Origin: Flavobacterium supellecticarium
GTDB taxonomy: Bacteria > Bacteroidota > Bacteroidia > Flavobacteriales > Flavobacteriaceae
Direction: 5' to 3'
Assembly (NCBI RefSeq): GCF_004801375.1
Contig: NZ_SSNZ01000002.1
Span: forward strand, 310,001 to 374,000
Length of the DNA: 64,000 bases
A program made the position numbers and the translations under genes. Position 1 is the first letter of the stretch, and each line of letters starts with the position of its first letter. Positions 38,591 through 47,660 of the stretch are shown one piece after another. A model generated the notes under the pieces. That model made no database searches, had not been told where the DNA came from, and was given only the letters and a program-made list of their open reading frames with translations.

Positions 38591-39232
38591 ATGATAAAAA
38601 AATGGACGTACTTTTTAGGATTGATACTCCTAATCACCTTAATCAGTTCGGGATTTAAAGTCTTCGAAGTAGAAAAGTTAGAAGGATTCCATATTGAGGA
38701 TGATGAAGTAATCACGTATTTAGTTCCCACCGAAGAAGAAACCAGCAAAGTATTTTTTAATTTCCCATTTACCGGAAAATCATACGTAGGTTTTAAGCAG
38801 GCAATCGCTATTAAAGAATCACTCGGATTATATAACCTGGTGAATCCGTTTGGTTATATGGGGAAATACCAGTTCGGAAAGAGCACTTTAAGAACGGTTG
38901 GTATTTATGATGTTGCCGGGTTTCTAAAAAACCCAAGAATGCAGGAAAAAGCTTTTAAAGCACTTTTAGCGCGAAATAAATGGGAACTCCGTAAGGAAAT
39001 CGACCGTTATGAAGGAAAAGTGATTAAAGGTGTGAAAATAACCGAATCGGGTATTCTTGCTGCGGCTCACTTAGGTGGCGCAGGTTCGGTGAAAAGTTTT
39101 CTTAAAAGCAATGGTAATAATGGGTTTACCGATGGTTTCGGAACCTCGTTAAAAAGTTACCTTAGAAAATTCGGAGGGTATGATACCTCAAATATTGTGG
39201 CCAATCCTAATGCAAAGGTTAAAATGAATTAA
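38591..39232 (+). CDS. Lysozyme-fold (lytic transglycosylase-like) envelope protein
   Basis: 213 residues from the ATG at 38591; an alternative ATG 30 nt upstream would put ten polar residues before the hydrophobic anchor (about 5-22). The segment FKQAIAIKESLGLYNLVNP with a candidate catalytic Glu, then YMGKYQFGKSTLRTVG and the closing GGAGSVKSFLKS suggest a soluble lytic-transglycosylase or lysozyme-like fold. It would act on peptidoglycan in the periplasm. The last 4 nt overlap the convergent methyltransferase gene. Catalysis is not certain. Confidence 0.75.
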   Translation: MIKKWTYFLGLILLITLISSGFKVFEVEKLEGFHIEDDEVITYLVPTEEETSKVFFNFPFTGKSYVGFKQAIAIKESLGLYNLVNPFGYMGKYQFGKSTLRTVGIYDVAGFLKNPRMQEKAFKALLARNKWELRKEIDRYEGKVIKGVKITESGILAAAHLGGAGSVKSFLKSNGNNGFTDGFGTSLKSYLRKFGGYDTSNIVANPNAKVKMN

Positions 39233-39954
39233 TTCATTTTGTGAATAATAAAAATACAAGGTCGATTGTGTAAATCGGCCTTATTTTTTTTCCATTCGTT
39301 AACCGTTCGGGTTTTGATAAATTCGGTTGGTAATGTAATGTCGCAGGCGATACACAGGTGCGTGCCGGGTTGTAAGGTCTGTAATAAATCTTCAAAAAGT
39401 TTGTTGTTTCGATAGGGTGTTTCGATAAAAAGCTGTGACTGGTTTTTATCGGATGACAGCTTTTCGAAATTTTTCAACGCCTGTTTTTTATCCGATTTAT
39501 CAATTGGAAGGTAGCCGTTAAAGGCAAAACTCTGTCCGTTCATTCCGGAAGCCATAATGGCCAGTAAAATGGAAGAAGGACCAACAAGTGGTACTACCTG
39601 AATTCCTTTTTCGTGCGCCAGTTTTACAATTGCAGCACCGGGATCGGCCACACCGGGACAACCGGCTTCACTCATCAATCCGATATGTTGACCTTCTAAA
39701 AGCGGCTGGATAAAAGCATAGTGCTCCGAAGTTTCGGTATGCTTGTTCAGTACAGAAATTTTTAATTCCGGCTGTTTTTTTTCAGGATAGACGCTTTTAA
39801 TAAAACGACGGGCTGTTTTTTCGTTTTCAACGATATAGTGATCAATAAAGTCGATACTTCTTTTTATGGTTTGCGGCAAAACATCTTCCGGGTTCATTTC
39901 GCCCAGAGTGGTAGGGATGAGATACAGTTTGCCGTAAGAAGTAGCAGCTTTCAT
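39229..39954 (-). CDS. SAM-dependent methyltransferase, tetrapyrrole-methylase/RsmI family
   Basis: 241 residues. The motifs LYLIPTTLGEM, IGLMSEAGCPGVADPGA and VPLVGPSSILLAIMASGMNGQSFAFNGYLP show the tetrapyrrole methylase fold of RsmI, which 2'-O-methylates C1402 of 16S rRNA. In this lineage a second RsmI-like paralogue exists, and the sequence differs enough (EAGCPG for DAGTPL) that I do not give the rsmI name. The ATG overlaps the TGA of the phosphatase gene (ATGA), so it is translationally coupled to the dnaA operon. Confidence 0.9.
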   Translation of the reverse strand: MKAATSYGKLYLIPTTLGEMNPEDVLPQTIKRSIDFIDHYIVENEKTARRFIKSVYPEKKQPELKISVLNKHTETSEHYAFIQPLLEGQHIGLMSEAGCPGVADPGAAIVKLAHEKGIQVVPLVGPSSILLAIMASGMNGQSFAFNGYLPIDKSDKKQALKNFEKLSSDKNQSQLFIETPYRNNKLFEDLLQTLQPGTHLCIACDITLPTEFIKTRTVNEWKKNKADLHNRPCIFIIHKMN

Positions 39955-40418
39955 ATGTGATGTGTTTTTAATTTGTTGGCAATAATGTCGCAGGCTTCGT
40001 CAAGTAGGTTAAAAACCTGCTCAAAGCCGTTTTGTTCTCCGTAATAAGGGTCGGGAACGGGGATATTCTCGCCGGGATATAATTCGTTTAGGATAAGTCT
40101 GACTTTACTTTTGGAAGCTTCGTCCGGTGCCAGTCGGATAATGTCCTTATAATTGGAATTATCCATGGCAAAAATATAGTCAAAATTCTGAAAATCGGCC
40201 AGTTTGAATTGTCTGGCGCGTTGATTGGAAATATCAATTCTATGGTTTTTAGCTGTAAGAATCGAACGCTTGTCCGGATGTTCGCCGGCATGCCATCCTC
40301 CGGTTCCGGCAGAATCGACCTCAAAAGTATCTGTTGGGAGTTTGCTTTTTAAGATTCCCTCAGCTAAAGGGGATCGGCAAATGTTCCCCAGGCAAACCAT
40401 CAGAATTTTTGTTGGCAT
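39951..40418 (-). CDS. Low-molecular-weight protein tyrosine phosphatase
   Basis: 155 residues. The P-loop CLGNICRS (Cys9, Arg15) lies at the N-terminus and the general acid Asp123 in VPDPYYG, so the enzyme should be active. Family members dephosphorylate tyrosine residues and in bacteria often control polysaccharide-related kinases. Middle gene of a dnaA-phosphatase-methyltransferase operon: 3 nt after dnaA and a 4-nt overlap with the next gene. Confidence 0.96.
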   Translation of the reverse strand: MPTKILMVCLGNICRSPLAEGILKSKLPTDTFEVDSAGTGGWHAGEHPDKRSILTAKNHRIDISNQRARQFKLADFQNFDYIFAMDNSNYKDIIRLAPDEASKSKVRLILNELYPGENIPVPDPYYGEQNGFEQVFNLLDEACDIIANKLKTHHI

Positions 40419-40421
40419 GGG

Positions 40422-41849
40422 TTATAGGGATAACTTTTTGTGTATATCGTCTACGTATTTTTTAAACTGTTTGTCGGTGGCTACCAGATTGTCAACCGTT
40501 TTGCAGGCGTGCAAAACAGTCGCGTGATCTCTATCGCCAATTTGTGATCCAATATTAGCCAAAGAAGCCTTGGTGAATTTTTTAGCAAAAAACATGGCTA
40601 GTTGTCGCGCCTGAACCACGTCGCGTTTCCGGGTCTTCGATTGTAAGGTTTCGATATCCAACTGGAAATAGTCGGATACAACTTTTTGAATATAATCGAT
40701 GGAAACTTCGCGTTTTACATTTTTGACGAATTTTTCCACAACCTGTTTGGCCAGTTCGGTCGTTACTTCCCGTTTGTTAAATGACGATTGTGCGATTAAT
40801 GAAATAATAGCACCTTCGAGTTCCCGTACGTTGGTTTTGATATTTTTGGCTACATATTCTACGATTTCATCCGGCATTTCAACTCCGTCACGGTATAAGA
40901 TGTTTTTTAGGATGGCGATTCGGGTGTCATAATCCGGTTGTTGGATTTCGGCCGAAAGTCCCCATTTAAAACGCGAAAGCAAACGCTGTTCGATATCCTG
41001 CATATCTACCGGTGCTTTGTCGGAAGTCAGGATTACCTGTTTACCATTTTGGTGTAAATAGTTGAAAATATGGAAAAATACGTCTTGTGTTCCTGCTTTA
41101 CCGGATAAGAATTGTACGTCATCAATGATTAATACGTCAATTAATTGGTAAAAATGGATAAAGTCGTTACGGGTATTCTTTTTAACGGAATCAATATATT
41201 GTTGTGTAAACACTTCTGCCGAAATGTATAGCACGGTTTTTTCCGGGTGTTTTTCTTTGATTTCAACACCAATAGCGTGAGCAAGGTGTGTTTTCCCTAA
41301 TCCGACACCACCAAAAAGCAATAACGGATTAAAAGAGGTTCCTCCGGGTTTGTTGGCTACGGCCATTCCGGCCGAACGTGCCAAACGGTTGGATTCCCCT
41401 TCCAGGAAATTATCAAAGCTGTAATTGGAATTTAACTGGGATTCGATTTTTACATTTCGGATGCCCGGGATAATAAACGGATTTTTAAGCTCCGGGTTTT
41501 TATTCTGAATCGGTACGTCAACTTCCTGAGGCTTTACCTGCGGGCGGCTAACACTTGGCAATTGTTCCGTAAACGGTTGTTTGTTGCCATAAGTGTTTTC
41601 CATTTTGATTTTATAAAGTAACTTTGCGCTCGCACCAAGTTCTTTTGTCAGGGCAACTTTCAGTAATTTTACGTAATGCTCCTCCAACCATTCATAGAAA
41701 AATTTACTAGGTACCTGAATATATAATGCGTTATCAGTAAGCTCGACAGCTTTGATTGGCTCAAACCATGTTTTATATGCTTGGTCCTGAATATTGTCTT
41801 TTATGAACGATAGACAGTTATCCCATACCGATTGCGCAGTTTTATTCAT
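40422..41849 (-). CDS. dnaA: Chromosomal replication initiator DnaA
   Basis: 475 residues from the ATG at 41849 (MNKTAQSVWDNC). A second ATG lies 12 nt upstream and a TTG 48 nt upstream; the TTG falls in a near-consensus -7 box (GACTTTTG at 41895-41902), so it is unlikely. Domain I at the N-terminus, then an AAA+ domain with Walker A FGGVGLGKTHL and Walker B VLIIDDVQFL, then the DNA-binding helix-turn-helix with the signature DRDHATVLHACKTVDNL. Unusually, the downstream genes are a phosphatase and a methyltransferase rather than dnaN. Confidence 0.98.
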   Translation of the reverse strand: MNKTAQSVWDNCLSFIKDNIQDQAYKTWFEPIKAVELTDNALYIQVPSKFFYEWLEEHYVKLLKVALTKELGASAKLLYKIKMENTYGNKQPFTEQLPSVSRPQVKPQEVDVPIQNKNPELKNPFIIPGIRNVKIESQLNSNYSFDNFLEGESNRLARSAGMAVANKPGGTSFNPLLLFGGVGLGKTHLAHAIGVEIKEKHPEKTVLYISAEVFTQQYIDSVKKNTRNDFIHFYQLIDVLIIDDVQFLSGKAGTQDVFFHIFNYLHQNGKQVILTSDKAPVDMQDIEQRLLSRFKWGLSAEIQQPDYDTRIAILKNILYRDGVEMPDEIVEYVAKNIKTNVRELEGAIISLIAQSSFNKREVTTELAKQVVEKFVKNVKREVSIDYIQKVVSDYFQLDIETLQSKTRKRDVVQARQLAMFFAKKFTKASLANIGSQIGDRDHATVLHACKTVDNLVATDKQFKKYVDDIHKKLSL

Positions 41850-41934
41850 ATATTCGGGCATAATTAACGTTTTTTTTATGTTGAATGCAAAAAGCAAAAG
41901 TCAGATACTTTCGCTGAAATTGGAGAGACAAATA

Positions 41935-41943
41935 TGTGGACAA
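41935..41943 (-). promoter_or_regulatory. Candidate DnaA box (TTGTCCACA) upstream of dnaA
   Basis: The minus strand reads TTGTCCACA, one mismatch from TTATCCACA. A single site about 85 nt before dnaA could be for autoregulation; no cluster typical of an origin is seen. Confidence 0.3.
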
Positions 41944-42041
41944 TTTTCCCAAAAAAAAAATATAAGTCATATTGATTTTGTGAAAAAAAAATTGTAAGTA
42001 CATTTAAAAATCTTTTTAAAATAAATTAACAAAAAATTAAT

Positions 42042-42452
42042 ATGAAAGAATATCAATTTCAGGTTCGCGTCCGTTATGCCGAAACGGACCAAATGGGAGT
42101 CGTTTATCACGGTAATTATGCGCAGTATTTTGAGATGGGACGTGTGGAATGGCTTAGAAATCTGGGACTTTCTTATAAATGGATGGAAGAAAACGGAATT
42201 ATGCTTCCGGTGGTTTCGCTAAGTATGAATTATCGGAAACCGGCCCGTTATGATGATGTGCTGACGGTGAAAACAATCTTTAAAAGTCAGACCTCTGTGA
42301 AGATTGAATTTGACTACGAAATATACAACGAAGCAGGTGAGTTATTAACAACCGGGAACTCCGTTTTGGTGTTTGTGGACATGAAAACGGGAAGGCCGAC
42401 TTTGCCTCCGGCCTATGTTACGGAAAAGTTAACCGCCTTTGTTGAAAATTAA
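42042..42452 (+). CDS. Acyl-CoA thioesterase (YbgC/hot-dog family)
   Basis: 136 residues. The hot-dog signature RVRYAETDQMGVVYHGNYAQYFEMGRVEWLR contains the catalytic-type Asp16. Enzymes of this group hydrolyse acyl-CoA thioesters; in Flavobacteriaceae this gene often sits near dnaA. Monocistronic, divergent from dnaA and convergent with the YigZ-family gene (5 nt between stops). Confidence 0.94.
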   Translation: MKEYQFQVRVRYAETDQMGVVYHGNYAQYFEMGRVEWLRNLGLSYKWMEENGIMLPVVSLSMNYRKPARYDDVLTVKTIFKSQTSVKIEFDYEIYNEAGELLTTGNSVLVFVDMKTGRPTLPPAYVTEKLTAFVEN

Positions 42453-42457
42453 AAAAC

Positions 42458-43066
42458 TTATTCTTTTTCGAGAATTTCAACCTCATAAAGATTCGAAAAA
42501 ATGTCGAAAATCATTTCGGCATTTTTTTTTCGCGTTGCGATTTCGATCTCGCAACTCATCTCCATTTTCTGTGAAATAATGTCCAGGTTTTTTTCTTTGA
42601 TGACCCGCATGACTTTATTCATGTTTTTATAGTCAAAACGAATCAGATAGTGAATGTCTATTGTTTTTTCGATAATGTCTGAAACTTCCAGAGCCATTTG
42701 CGCTGCTGTTTTATAAGCAGCGATTAATCCGCCAACACCCAGTTTGACTCCGCCAAAATAGCGAACAACAATAACCAGTACATTGGTTACCTCAAAGGAC
42801 TGTATTTGTCCGTAGATAGGCATACCGGCCGAGTTGTTGGGTTCGCCGTCGTCATTGGCGCGAAAATAGACTTTGTCAGTACCGGTTTGAAAGGCATAAC
42901 ACCAATGGCGCGCCGAATGATGCTGCTTTCTAAGATCGTCCAATAGGGGCTTGACGTCGTCTTCCGAAATGATTGGAAAGGCGTAACCAAAAAATTTACT
43001 GTTTTTTTCTTTATAAAGAACCGCTTCCGAAGGAGCGGCCAGGGTTTTGTATGTATCTTTTTCCAA
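42458..43066 (-). CDS. YigZ/IMPACT family protein
   Basis: 202 residues. The family motif HSARHWCYAF and the core NDDGEPNNSAGMPIYGQI, VLVIVVRYFGGVKLGVGGLIAAY are intact, followed by a C-terminal ferredoxin-like region. Bacterial members are linked to translation regulation, the eukaryotic IMPACT acts on GCN2; the bacterial biochemistry is unclear. Last of the ribD-HAD-YigZ operon, 9 nt after the HAD gene. Confidence 0.93.
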   Translation of the reverse strand: MEKDTYKTLAAPSEAVLYKEKNSKFFGYAFPIISEDDVKPLLDDLRKQHHSARHWCYAFQTGTDKVYFRANDDGEPNNSAGMPIYGQIQSFEVTNVLVIVVRYFGGVKLGVGGLIAAYKTAAQMALEVSDIIEKTIDIHYLIRFDYKNMNKVMRVIKEKNLDIISQKMEMSCEIEIATRKKNAEMIFDIFSNLYEVEILEKE

Positions 43067-43075
43067 TGCTAAAAA

Positions 43076-43675
43076 TTACCAATTTTTATCCAGCAAATCA
43101 ACGACATCTTCTTTGCCTACCTGTAAGTTCCAGATGTTAAGACCCAAATTGGCGGCCACATCGGTATTGTGCTTGTTGTCGTCTACAAAAAGGGTTCGTT
43201 TAGGGGATAATTCGTGTTTGTTGATGATGTAATTAAAGATGTCAGGATCGGGCTTTCTAAGGCCGATTTCGAATGAAAAATAGACTTTTTCAAAGCATTG
43301 GTAAAACTCGCGACTAAATGTTTCTCCGACCTTATTTTCAAACTTTTCAATATGGGTAGCGTCGGTATTACTCAAAAGGAATAACCGGTATTTGGCCGAT
43401 AATTGCTGTAAAAACTCCAGTCGGTATAAAGGGAAATCCAGCAAAATGGCATTCCAGGCATCACGGATCTCGATCAGACTTTTGTTCGGGATGTATTTTT
43501 GCAATCCACCAAAAAAATCGGATTCTTTTATTTTTCCTTTTTCATAGCGTTTGTTCAGGTTGTCCAGATCTTCATTCCAGCAAACCAGCCCGGCTTTTCG
43601 CATATGTTCAAAAGGGGCTTCTTCGGCCAGGTTGATAAAAACATTACCAAAGTCGAATATAATAGTATCAATCAT
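43076..43675 (-). CDS. HAD-family hydrolase
   Basis: 199 residues. HAD motif I IFDFGNVFINL (nucleophile Asp8), motif II LLSNTDATH, motif III lysine in GLRKPDPDIF, and motif IV FVDDNKHNTDVAANLG. The helical cap follows motif I. Likely a small-phosphoester phosphatase; riboflavin synthesis needs a phosphatase for the RibD product and this location is suggestive, but it is only inference. Its start overlaps the end of ribD by 8 nt. Confidence 0.94.
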   Translation of the reverse strand: MIDTIIFDFGNVFINLAEEAPFEHMRKAGLVCWNEDLDNLNKRYEKGKIKESDFFGGLQKYIPNKSLIEIRDAWNAILLDFPLYRLEFLQQLSAKYRLFLLSNTDATHIEKFENKVGETFSREFYQCFEKVYFSFEIGLRKPDPDIFNYIINKHELSPKRTLFVDDNKHNTDVAANLGLNIWNLQVGKEDVVDLLDKNW

Positions 43676-44711
43676 GGGGTCTGAAAATTAGAAGTTCGTC
43701 GTTCATAATCTGCTGTCGGTTGCTCATCGTACCTTTTAAAACCGGTGCTTTTATACCTTCGTTTAGCATTATAGCGCCTTTAAAAATGCGTGCTTCATCC
43801 CATAATCCGGCATCAATAAACAACTGCAATGTCTTTTGACCGCCTTCTATCAGCAACGACTGAACATTGTGCCGGTATAGTGCTGCCATGATCGTATGGG
43901 GAAGTTTTATATCAAAGATACAATTTTCAAAAAAAAGGGAAGCGGTATTTTGCATATTTTCAACCTCGGTAAAGATGATGGTCTTTACAGATCCGTCTTT
44001 TACGGCAGCATTGTCAGGAATCCTTCCTGTTCTGTCTAATACGATGCGGATCGGATCGTTACCGGACCAGTCTCTTGTGTTTAATTTCGGATTGTCGTCT
44101 ATAACTGTTTGTGTACCAATAAGAATAGCCTGTTCTTCGTTACGCCATTTGTGAACCAACTGACGGGAATAGGTATTCGATACCCAAACCGGTTTTTGTT
44201 CGTCTTTATATAAAGGTGCAATATAACCGTCCTGACTTTCGGCCCATTTCAGAATAATATACGGGCGTTTTTTCTGATGGAATGTAAAAAAGCGTTTGTT
44301 CAGTTCATTGCAATCATTTTCCAATATACCCACTGTGACGTTTTTTCCGGCTTCGACCAGTTTCCGGATACCGTTTCCGGCGACTTTAGCAAACGGATCT
44401 ACAGTGCCCACCACAACATTCGGGATTTTATGATGAATGATTAAATCACAACACGGTGGTGTTTTTCCAAAATGGCTACACGGTTCCAGGCTTACATAAA
44501 TAGTGGCTTCCGATAGTAGCGATTTGTCCTGTACTGAATTTACAGCATTGACTTCCGCATGGGGTTCGCCGGCTTTTTGATGCCAGCCTTCTCCGATAAT
44601 TGTACCGTTGTGTACAATGACACTGCCTACCAGCGGATTCGGATAGGTGGTTCCCAGTCCGTTTCGGGCCAGTTCGATACAACGGTTGATATACTGTTCG
44701 TGCGTTTTCAA
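43668..44711 (-). CDS. ribD: Bifunctional riboflavin deaminase/reductase
   Basis: 347 residues with a TTG start at 44711; no ATG precedes the conserved YPNPLVGSVIVHNG. It deaminates and reduces the pyrimidine intermediate of riboflavin synthesis. The deaminase zinc site is His51/Glu53 (HAEVNAV), Cys78 and Cys87 (PCSHFGKTPPC). The C-terminal reductase follows, with PYIILKWAESQDGYIAP and LLIEGGQKTLQLFID. First gene of the ribD-HAD-YigZ operon. A -7-like box (TACATTTG, minus strand 44800-44807) is about 90 nt upstream. Confidence 0.96.
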   Translation of the reverse strand: MKTHEQYINRCIELARNGLGTTYPNPLVGSVIVHNGTIIGEGWHQKAGEPHAEVNAVNSVQDKSLLSEATIYVSLEPCSHFGKTPPCCDLIIHHKIPNVVVGTVDPFAKVAGNGIRKLVEAGKNVTVGILENDCNELNKRFFTFHQKKRPYIILKWAESQDGYIAPLYKDEQKPVWVSNTYSRQLVHKWRNEEQAILIGTQTVIDDNPKLNTRDWSGNDPIRIVLDRTGRIPDNAAVKDGSVKTIIFTEVENMQNTASLFFENCIFDIKLPHTIMAALYRHNVQSLLIEGGQKTLQLFIDAGLWDEARIFKGAIMLNEGIKAPVLKGTMSNRQQIMNDELLIFRPHD

Positions 44712-44848
44712 GAAAATGTCCTGTTACTATTATAATTTTTTTGTAAATGTTTATGAACTGTCAGCCAGGCTGCTTACATTCGCTACGATTTGCAATAGGC
44801 AAATGTAATTCCTGTAGACTAATCTGCAAAAAATAAGTTACTCAAAAA

Positions 44849-45334
44849 ATGAATACAATCGAAATACGAGCTATAAAAAAAAGTGATAATGCTACAGTAG
44901 CGGCACTAATCCGAAGTGTTTTATTGGAACACGATGTCCCAAAAGTGGGTACAGCCTATGCCGATACGGCTCTGGATTGTATGTTTGAAACCTATGCGGT
45001 ACCACGTTCGGTTTATTTTGTAGCTTTGGTAAACGGAAAAATCATCGGAACGGCCGGAATAGCGCCTTTGGCAAATGGATCGGCAACTGTTTGCGAATTG
45101 CAAAAAATGTATTTCCTTCCGGAATCCAGAGGATTGGGATTGGGAGCTGCGATGATTGAAAAATGCCTCGAACAGGCAAAAGCACTTGGATTTGCGCAAT
45201 GCTATCTGGAAACGCTGCCCAACATGAAGGCCGCTCAAAAATTATACGAAAAAACAGGATTTTATTATTTGGATGCGCCGTTGGGAAATACCGGGCACAG
45301 TTCGTGTCCGATTTGGATGATCAAAGATTTATAA
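44849..45334 (+). CDS. GNAT N-acetyltransferase
   Basis: 161 residues. GNAT motifs: N-terminal IEIRAIKKSDNATVAALIRSV, LQKMYFLPESRGLGLGAAMIEKCLEQAKALGF (acetyl-CoA loop RGLGLGA) and YLETLPNMKAAQKLYEKTGFYYL. Substrate unknown. Ends 1 nt before the prmC start, so the two are co-transcribed and perhaps translationally coupled. Confidence 0.93.
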   Translation: MNTIEIRAIKKSDNATVAALIRSVLLEHDVPKVGTAYADTALDCMFETYAVPRSVYFVALVNGKIIGTAGIAPLANGSATVCELQKMYFLPESRGLGLGAAMIEKCLEQAKALGFAQCYLETLPNMKAAQKLYEKTGFYYLDAPLGNTGHSSCPIWMIKDL

Positions 45335-45335
45335 G

Positions 45336-46202
45336 ATGCTGCTAAAAGAATATCGCGATTATTTTAAAACCGAATTAGTATCGATTTACGACGAAAAGGA
45401 AATCGATAGTTTTTTTTATATCACGCTGGAAGCCTTTCACCAGATGAAACGCCTCGATCTGGCTTTGCAACCCGCCTTCGAACTGGATGGGATGCAGCTG
45501 TTGCAATGGGAAACCGTATTACATCAGTTAAAAGAACAAAGACCAATTCAGTATATTTTTGAAGAAACCGAATTTTTCGGATTGTCATTTTATGTTAATG
45601 AAAATGTTCTGATTCCACGGCCGGAAACGGAAGAGTTGGTTGAATGGATTTTGAATTCGGTATCCGGATGGTCCAGGGATCGGAAAATAAGAATATTGGA
45701 TATCGGAACCGGAAGCGGTTGTATTGCGGTTTCACTGGCTAAAAATCTGCCGGAAGCCGAAGTGTATGCTATCGATGTTTCGGAAAAAGCACTGGAAGTT
45801 GCCCGGAGAAATGCCCGACAATTGGAAGCACCGGTAACTTTCTGGCATAAAGATATTCTGGAAACAACAATTCTACCGGAAATGTTCGATATTATTGTGT
45901 CGAATCCGCCGTATGTACGCAATCTGGAAAAACAGGAAATTTCGAAAAATGTATTGGAATTTGAACCACATCTCGCTTTGTTTGTGGACGATCACGATCC
46001 ATTATTGTTTTACCGTAAAATAACCGAACTGGCGACAAAAAACCTGAATCACAACGGATTATTGTTTTTTGAAATCAACCAATATCTCGGGTCGGAAATG
46101 CAACATTTATTAGAGTCCAATTCGTTTTTACAAATTGAACTCCGCAAAGATATTTACGAAAACGATCGGATGACCAAAGCCGTTTGGGGTTCTTATTCGT
46201 AG
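45336..46202 (+). CDS. prmC: Release factor glutamine methyltransferase
   Basis: 288 residues. Methylates the glutamine of the GGQ motif in RF1 and RF2. The SAM-binding DIGTGSG is at about 122-128 and the catalytic NPPY at 190-193; the helical N-terminal domain is standard. Its last 10 nt overlap the 3' end of the convergent ABC permease gene. Confidence 0.96.
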   Translation: MLLKEYRDYFKTELVSIYDEKEIDSFFYITLEAFHQMKRLDLALQPAFELDGMQLLQWETVLHQLKEQRPIQYIFEETEFFGLSFYVNENVLIPRPETEELVEWILNSVSGWSRDRKIRILDIGTGSGCIAVSLAKNLPEAEVYAIDVSEKALEVARRNARQLEAPVTFWHKDILETTILPEMFDIIVSNPPYVRNLEKQEISKNVLEFEPHLALFVDDHDPLLFYRKITELATKNLNHNGLLFFEINQYLGSEMQHLLESNSFLQIELRKDIYENDRMTKAVWGSYS

Positions 46203-47437
46203 CGCAAGGCTTCTACCGGATCCAGCTGAGACGCTTTGATGGCCGGATACAATCCGGAAACGATTGCGACAATAAAGGTTGTAGCAAAAGCAGCAAAAAT
46301 AGCCATCCATGGAATGACAAAGCTAAACTTGATGGCGACCGATATCAGAAAACCAACGGAAATTCCGAGTAAGATACCAACCAGTCCACCCAATTGACCG
46401 ATAACGAGTGTTTCGGTAAAAAACTGCCACGCAATCGTACTTTTTTTGGCACCGAGTGATTTACGAACTCCTATTTCACGGGTTCTTTCGGTAACCGATA
46501 CCAACATGATGTTCATCAAAGCGATAGACGAACCAAAAATGGTAATCACACCAACACCCCATGCGATATAACCTAAGAATTGCGTATTGGATAATAAAGT
46601 ATTGATCAAATCATCACTGCGTTCGATTCCAAAGTTGTTTTCCTCCACCGGGTTTTGTTTTCGGATTTTACGCATGGTAATAATCGCATCGTCCACAGCC
46701 TGATCAATCATTTCTTTCTGACCGATCATAACGCTTAGGTCGTAATTGATATTTGGCGTTGAAAAGATCGAACGGGCAATTTGGTTCGGAATCAGGACTC
46801 TTAAATCCTGACTGTTTCCAAAGGTGGATCCTTTTTCTTTTAATACGCCAATCACTTTAAAACGCGCGCCACGAATGGAAATTGTTTTATCGATCGCATT
46901 GGTGTCTTTAAAAAGTCCTTTTTCAAAATCGGAACCTAAAATGCAGACAAAATTGTTGTTTTTGATGTCAAAACCGGTAAAATTCCGTCCTTTTGTGGTT
47001 TCCAGTCCTTTGTTCGGTAGGAAGTTTTCATCGACGCCCACAATAGTGATTTCCGGATCGGTTTTTTGGGCTTCGTATTTTACTTCGGCTTTACTGGTTG
47101 CGGTAAACGAAAGCGAAGTGGTGGATAACGGATAATTGTATTTTTCCTGGAAAGCACGGGCTTCCGGATAACTGATGATCGGGTTGATTTTTCGGTTTGG
47201 ATCGTTGTTGTTAATCTGCGAAGACATATCGTATTGACTGATCGAAAAGGTATTCGCACCCATTGACGCAAAATCTTTTGCAATTGTATTTTCGAGGGCC
47301 GAAACAACCGTTAGGATTCCCACCAAGGCGGTGATTCCGATTGCGATAATCATTACGGTAAGAATGGTACGCAACAACTGACTCTTGATGGCACCTAAGG
47401 CGATTTTTGTATTTTCTTTAAATAATCCGAACATCAT
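46193..47437 (-). CDS. MacB-type ABC transporter permease
   Basis: 414 residues. One N-terminal TM helix (LRTILTVMIIAIGITALVGI), a large periplasmic core domain (about 45-285), then three C-terminal helices with the FtsX signature (ERTREIGVRKSLGAKKS). Lacks an ATPase domain, so a separate partner ATPase must exist; none is adjacent. Substrate not known; this family serves lipoproteins, peptides or drugs. Alone on the minus strand, convergent with prmC. Confidence 0.94.
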   Translation of the reverse strand: MMFGLFKENTKIALGAIKSQLLRTILTVMIIAIGITALVGILTVVSALENTIAKDFASMGANTFSISQYDMSSQINNNDPNRKINPIISYPEARAFQEKYNYPLSTTSLSFTATSKAEVKYEAQKTDPEITIVGVDENFLPNKGLETTKGRNFTGFDIKNNNFVCILGSDFEKGLFKDTNAIDKTISIRGARFKVIGVLKEKGSTFGNSQDLRVLIPNQIARSIFSTPNINYDLSVMIGQKEMIDQAVDDAIITMRKIRKQNPVEENNFGIERSDDLINTLLSNTQFLGYIAWGVGVITIFGSSIALMNIMLVSVTERTREIGVRKSLGAKKSTIAWQFFTETLVIGQLGGLVGILLGISVGFLISVAIKFSFVIPWMAIFAAFATTFIVAIVSGLYPAIKASQLDPVEALRYE

Positions 47438-47660
47438 GCTAATTTGTCACTAAAATACAGATTTTGTTACACACTATCCGTTAAAAAGTGTAGGAATACT
47501 ATCCGGATCTGAAGTAAGCAGTAAAAGAGCCGGAAATGTGTCGCTTTTTTTTAAAAAGGGAACGGAGATCATTTGAAAAAGTAAGATATTTGCAAAACAC
47601 GAAAACCGGAAAACATTTGCTGTCTTTCCGATGTTTTCCAATTCAAATTTCAATTCTATA

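Noticed and set aside
41850..42041. Replication origin next to dnaA
   Set aside because: Only one weak DnaA-box match is present; no box cluster or skew information supports an origin.
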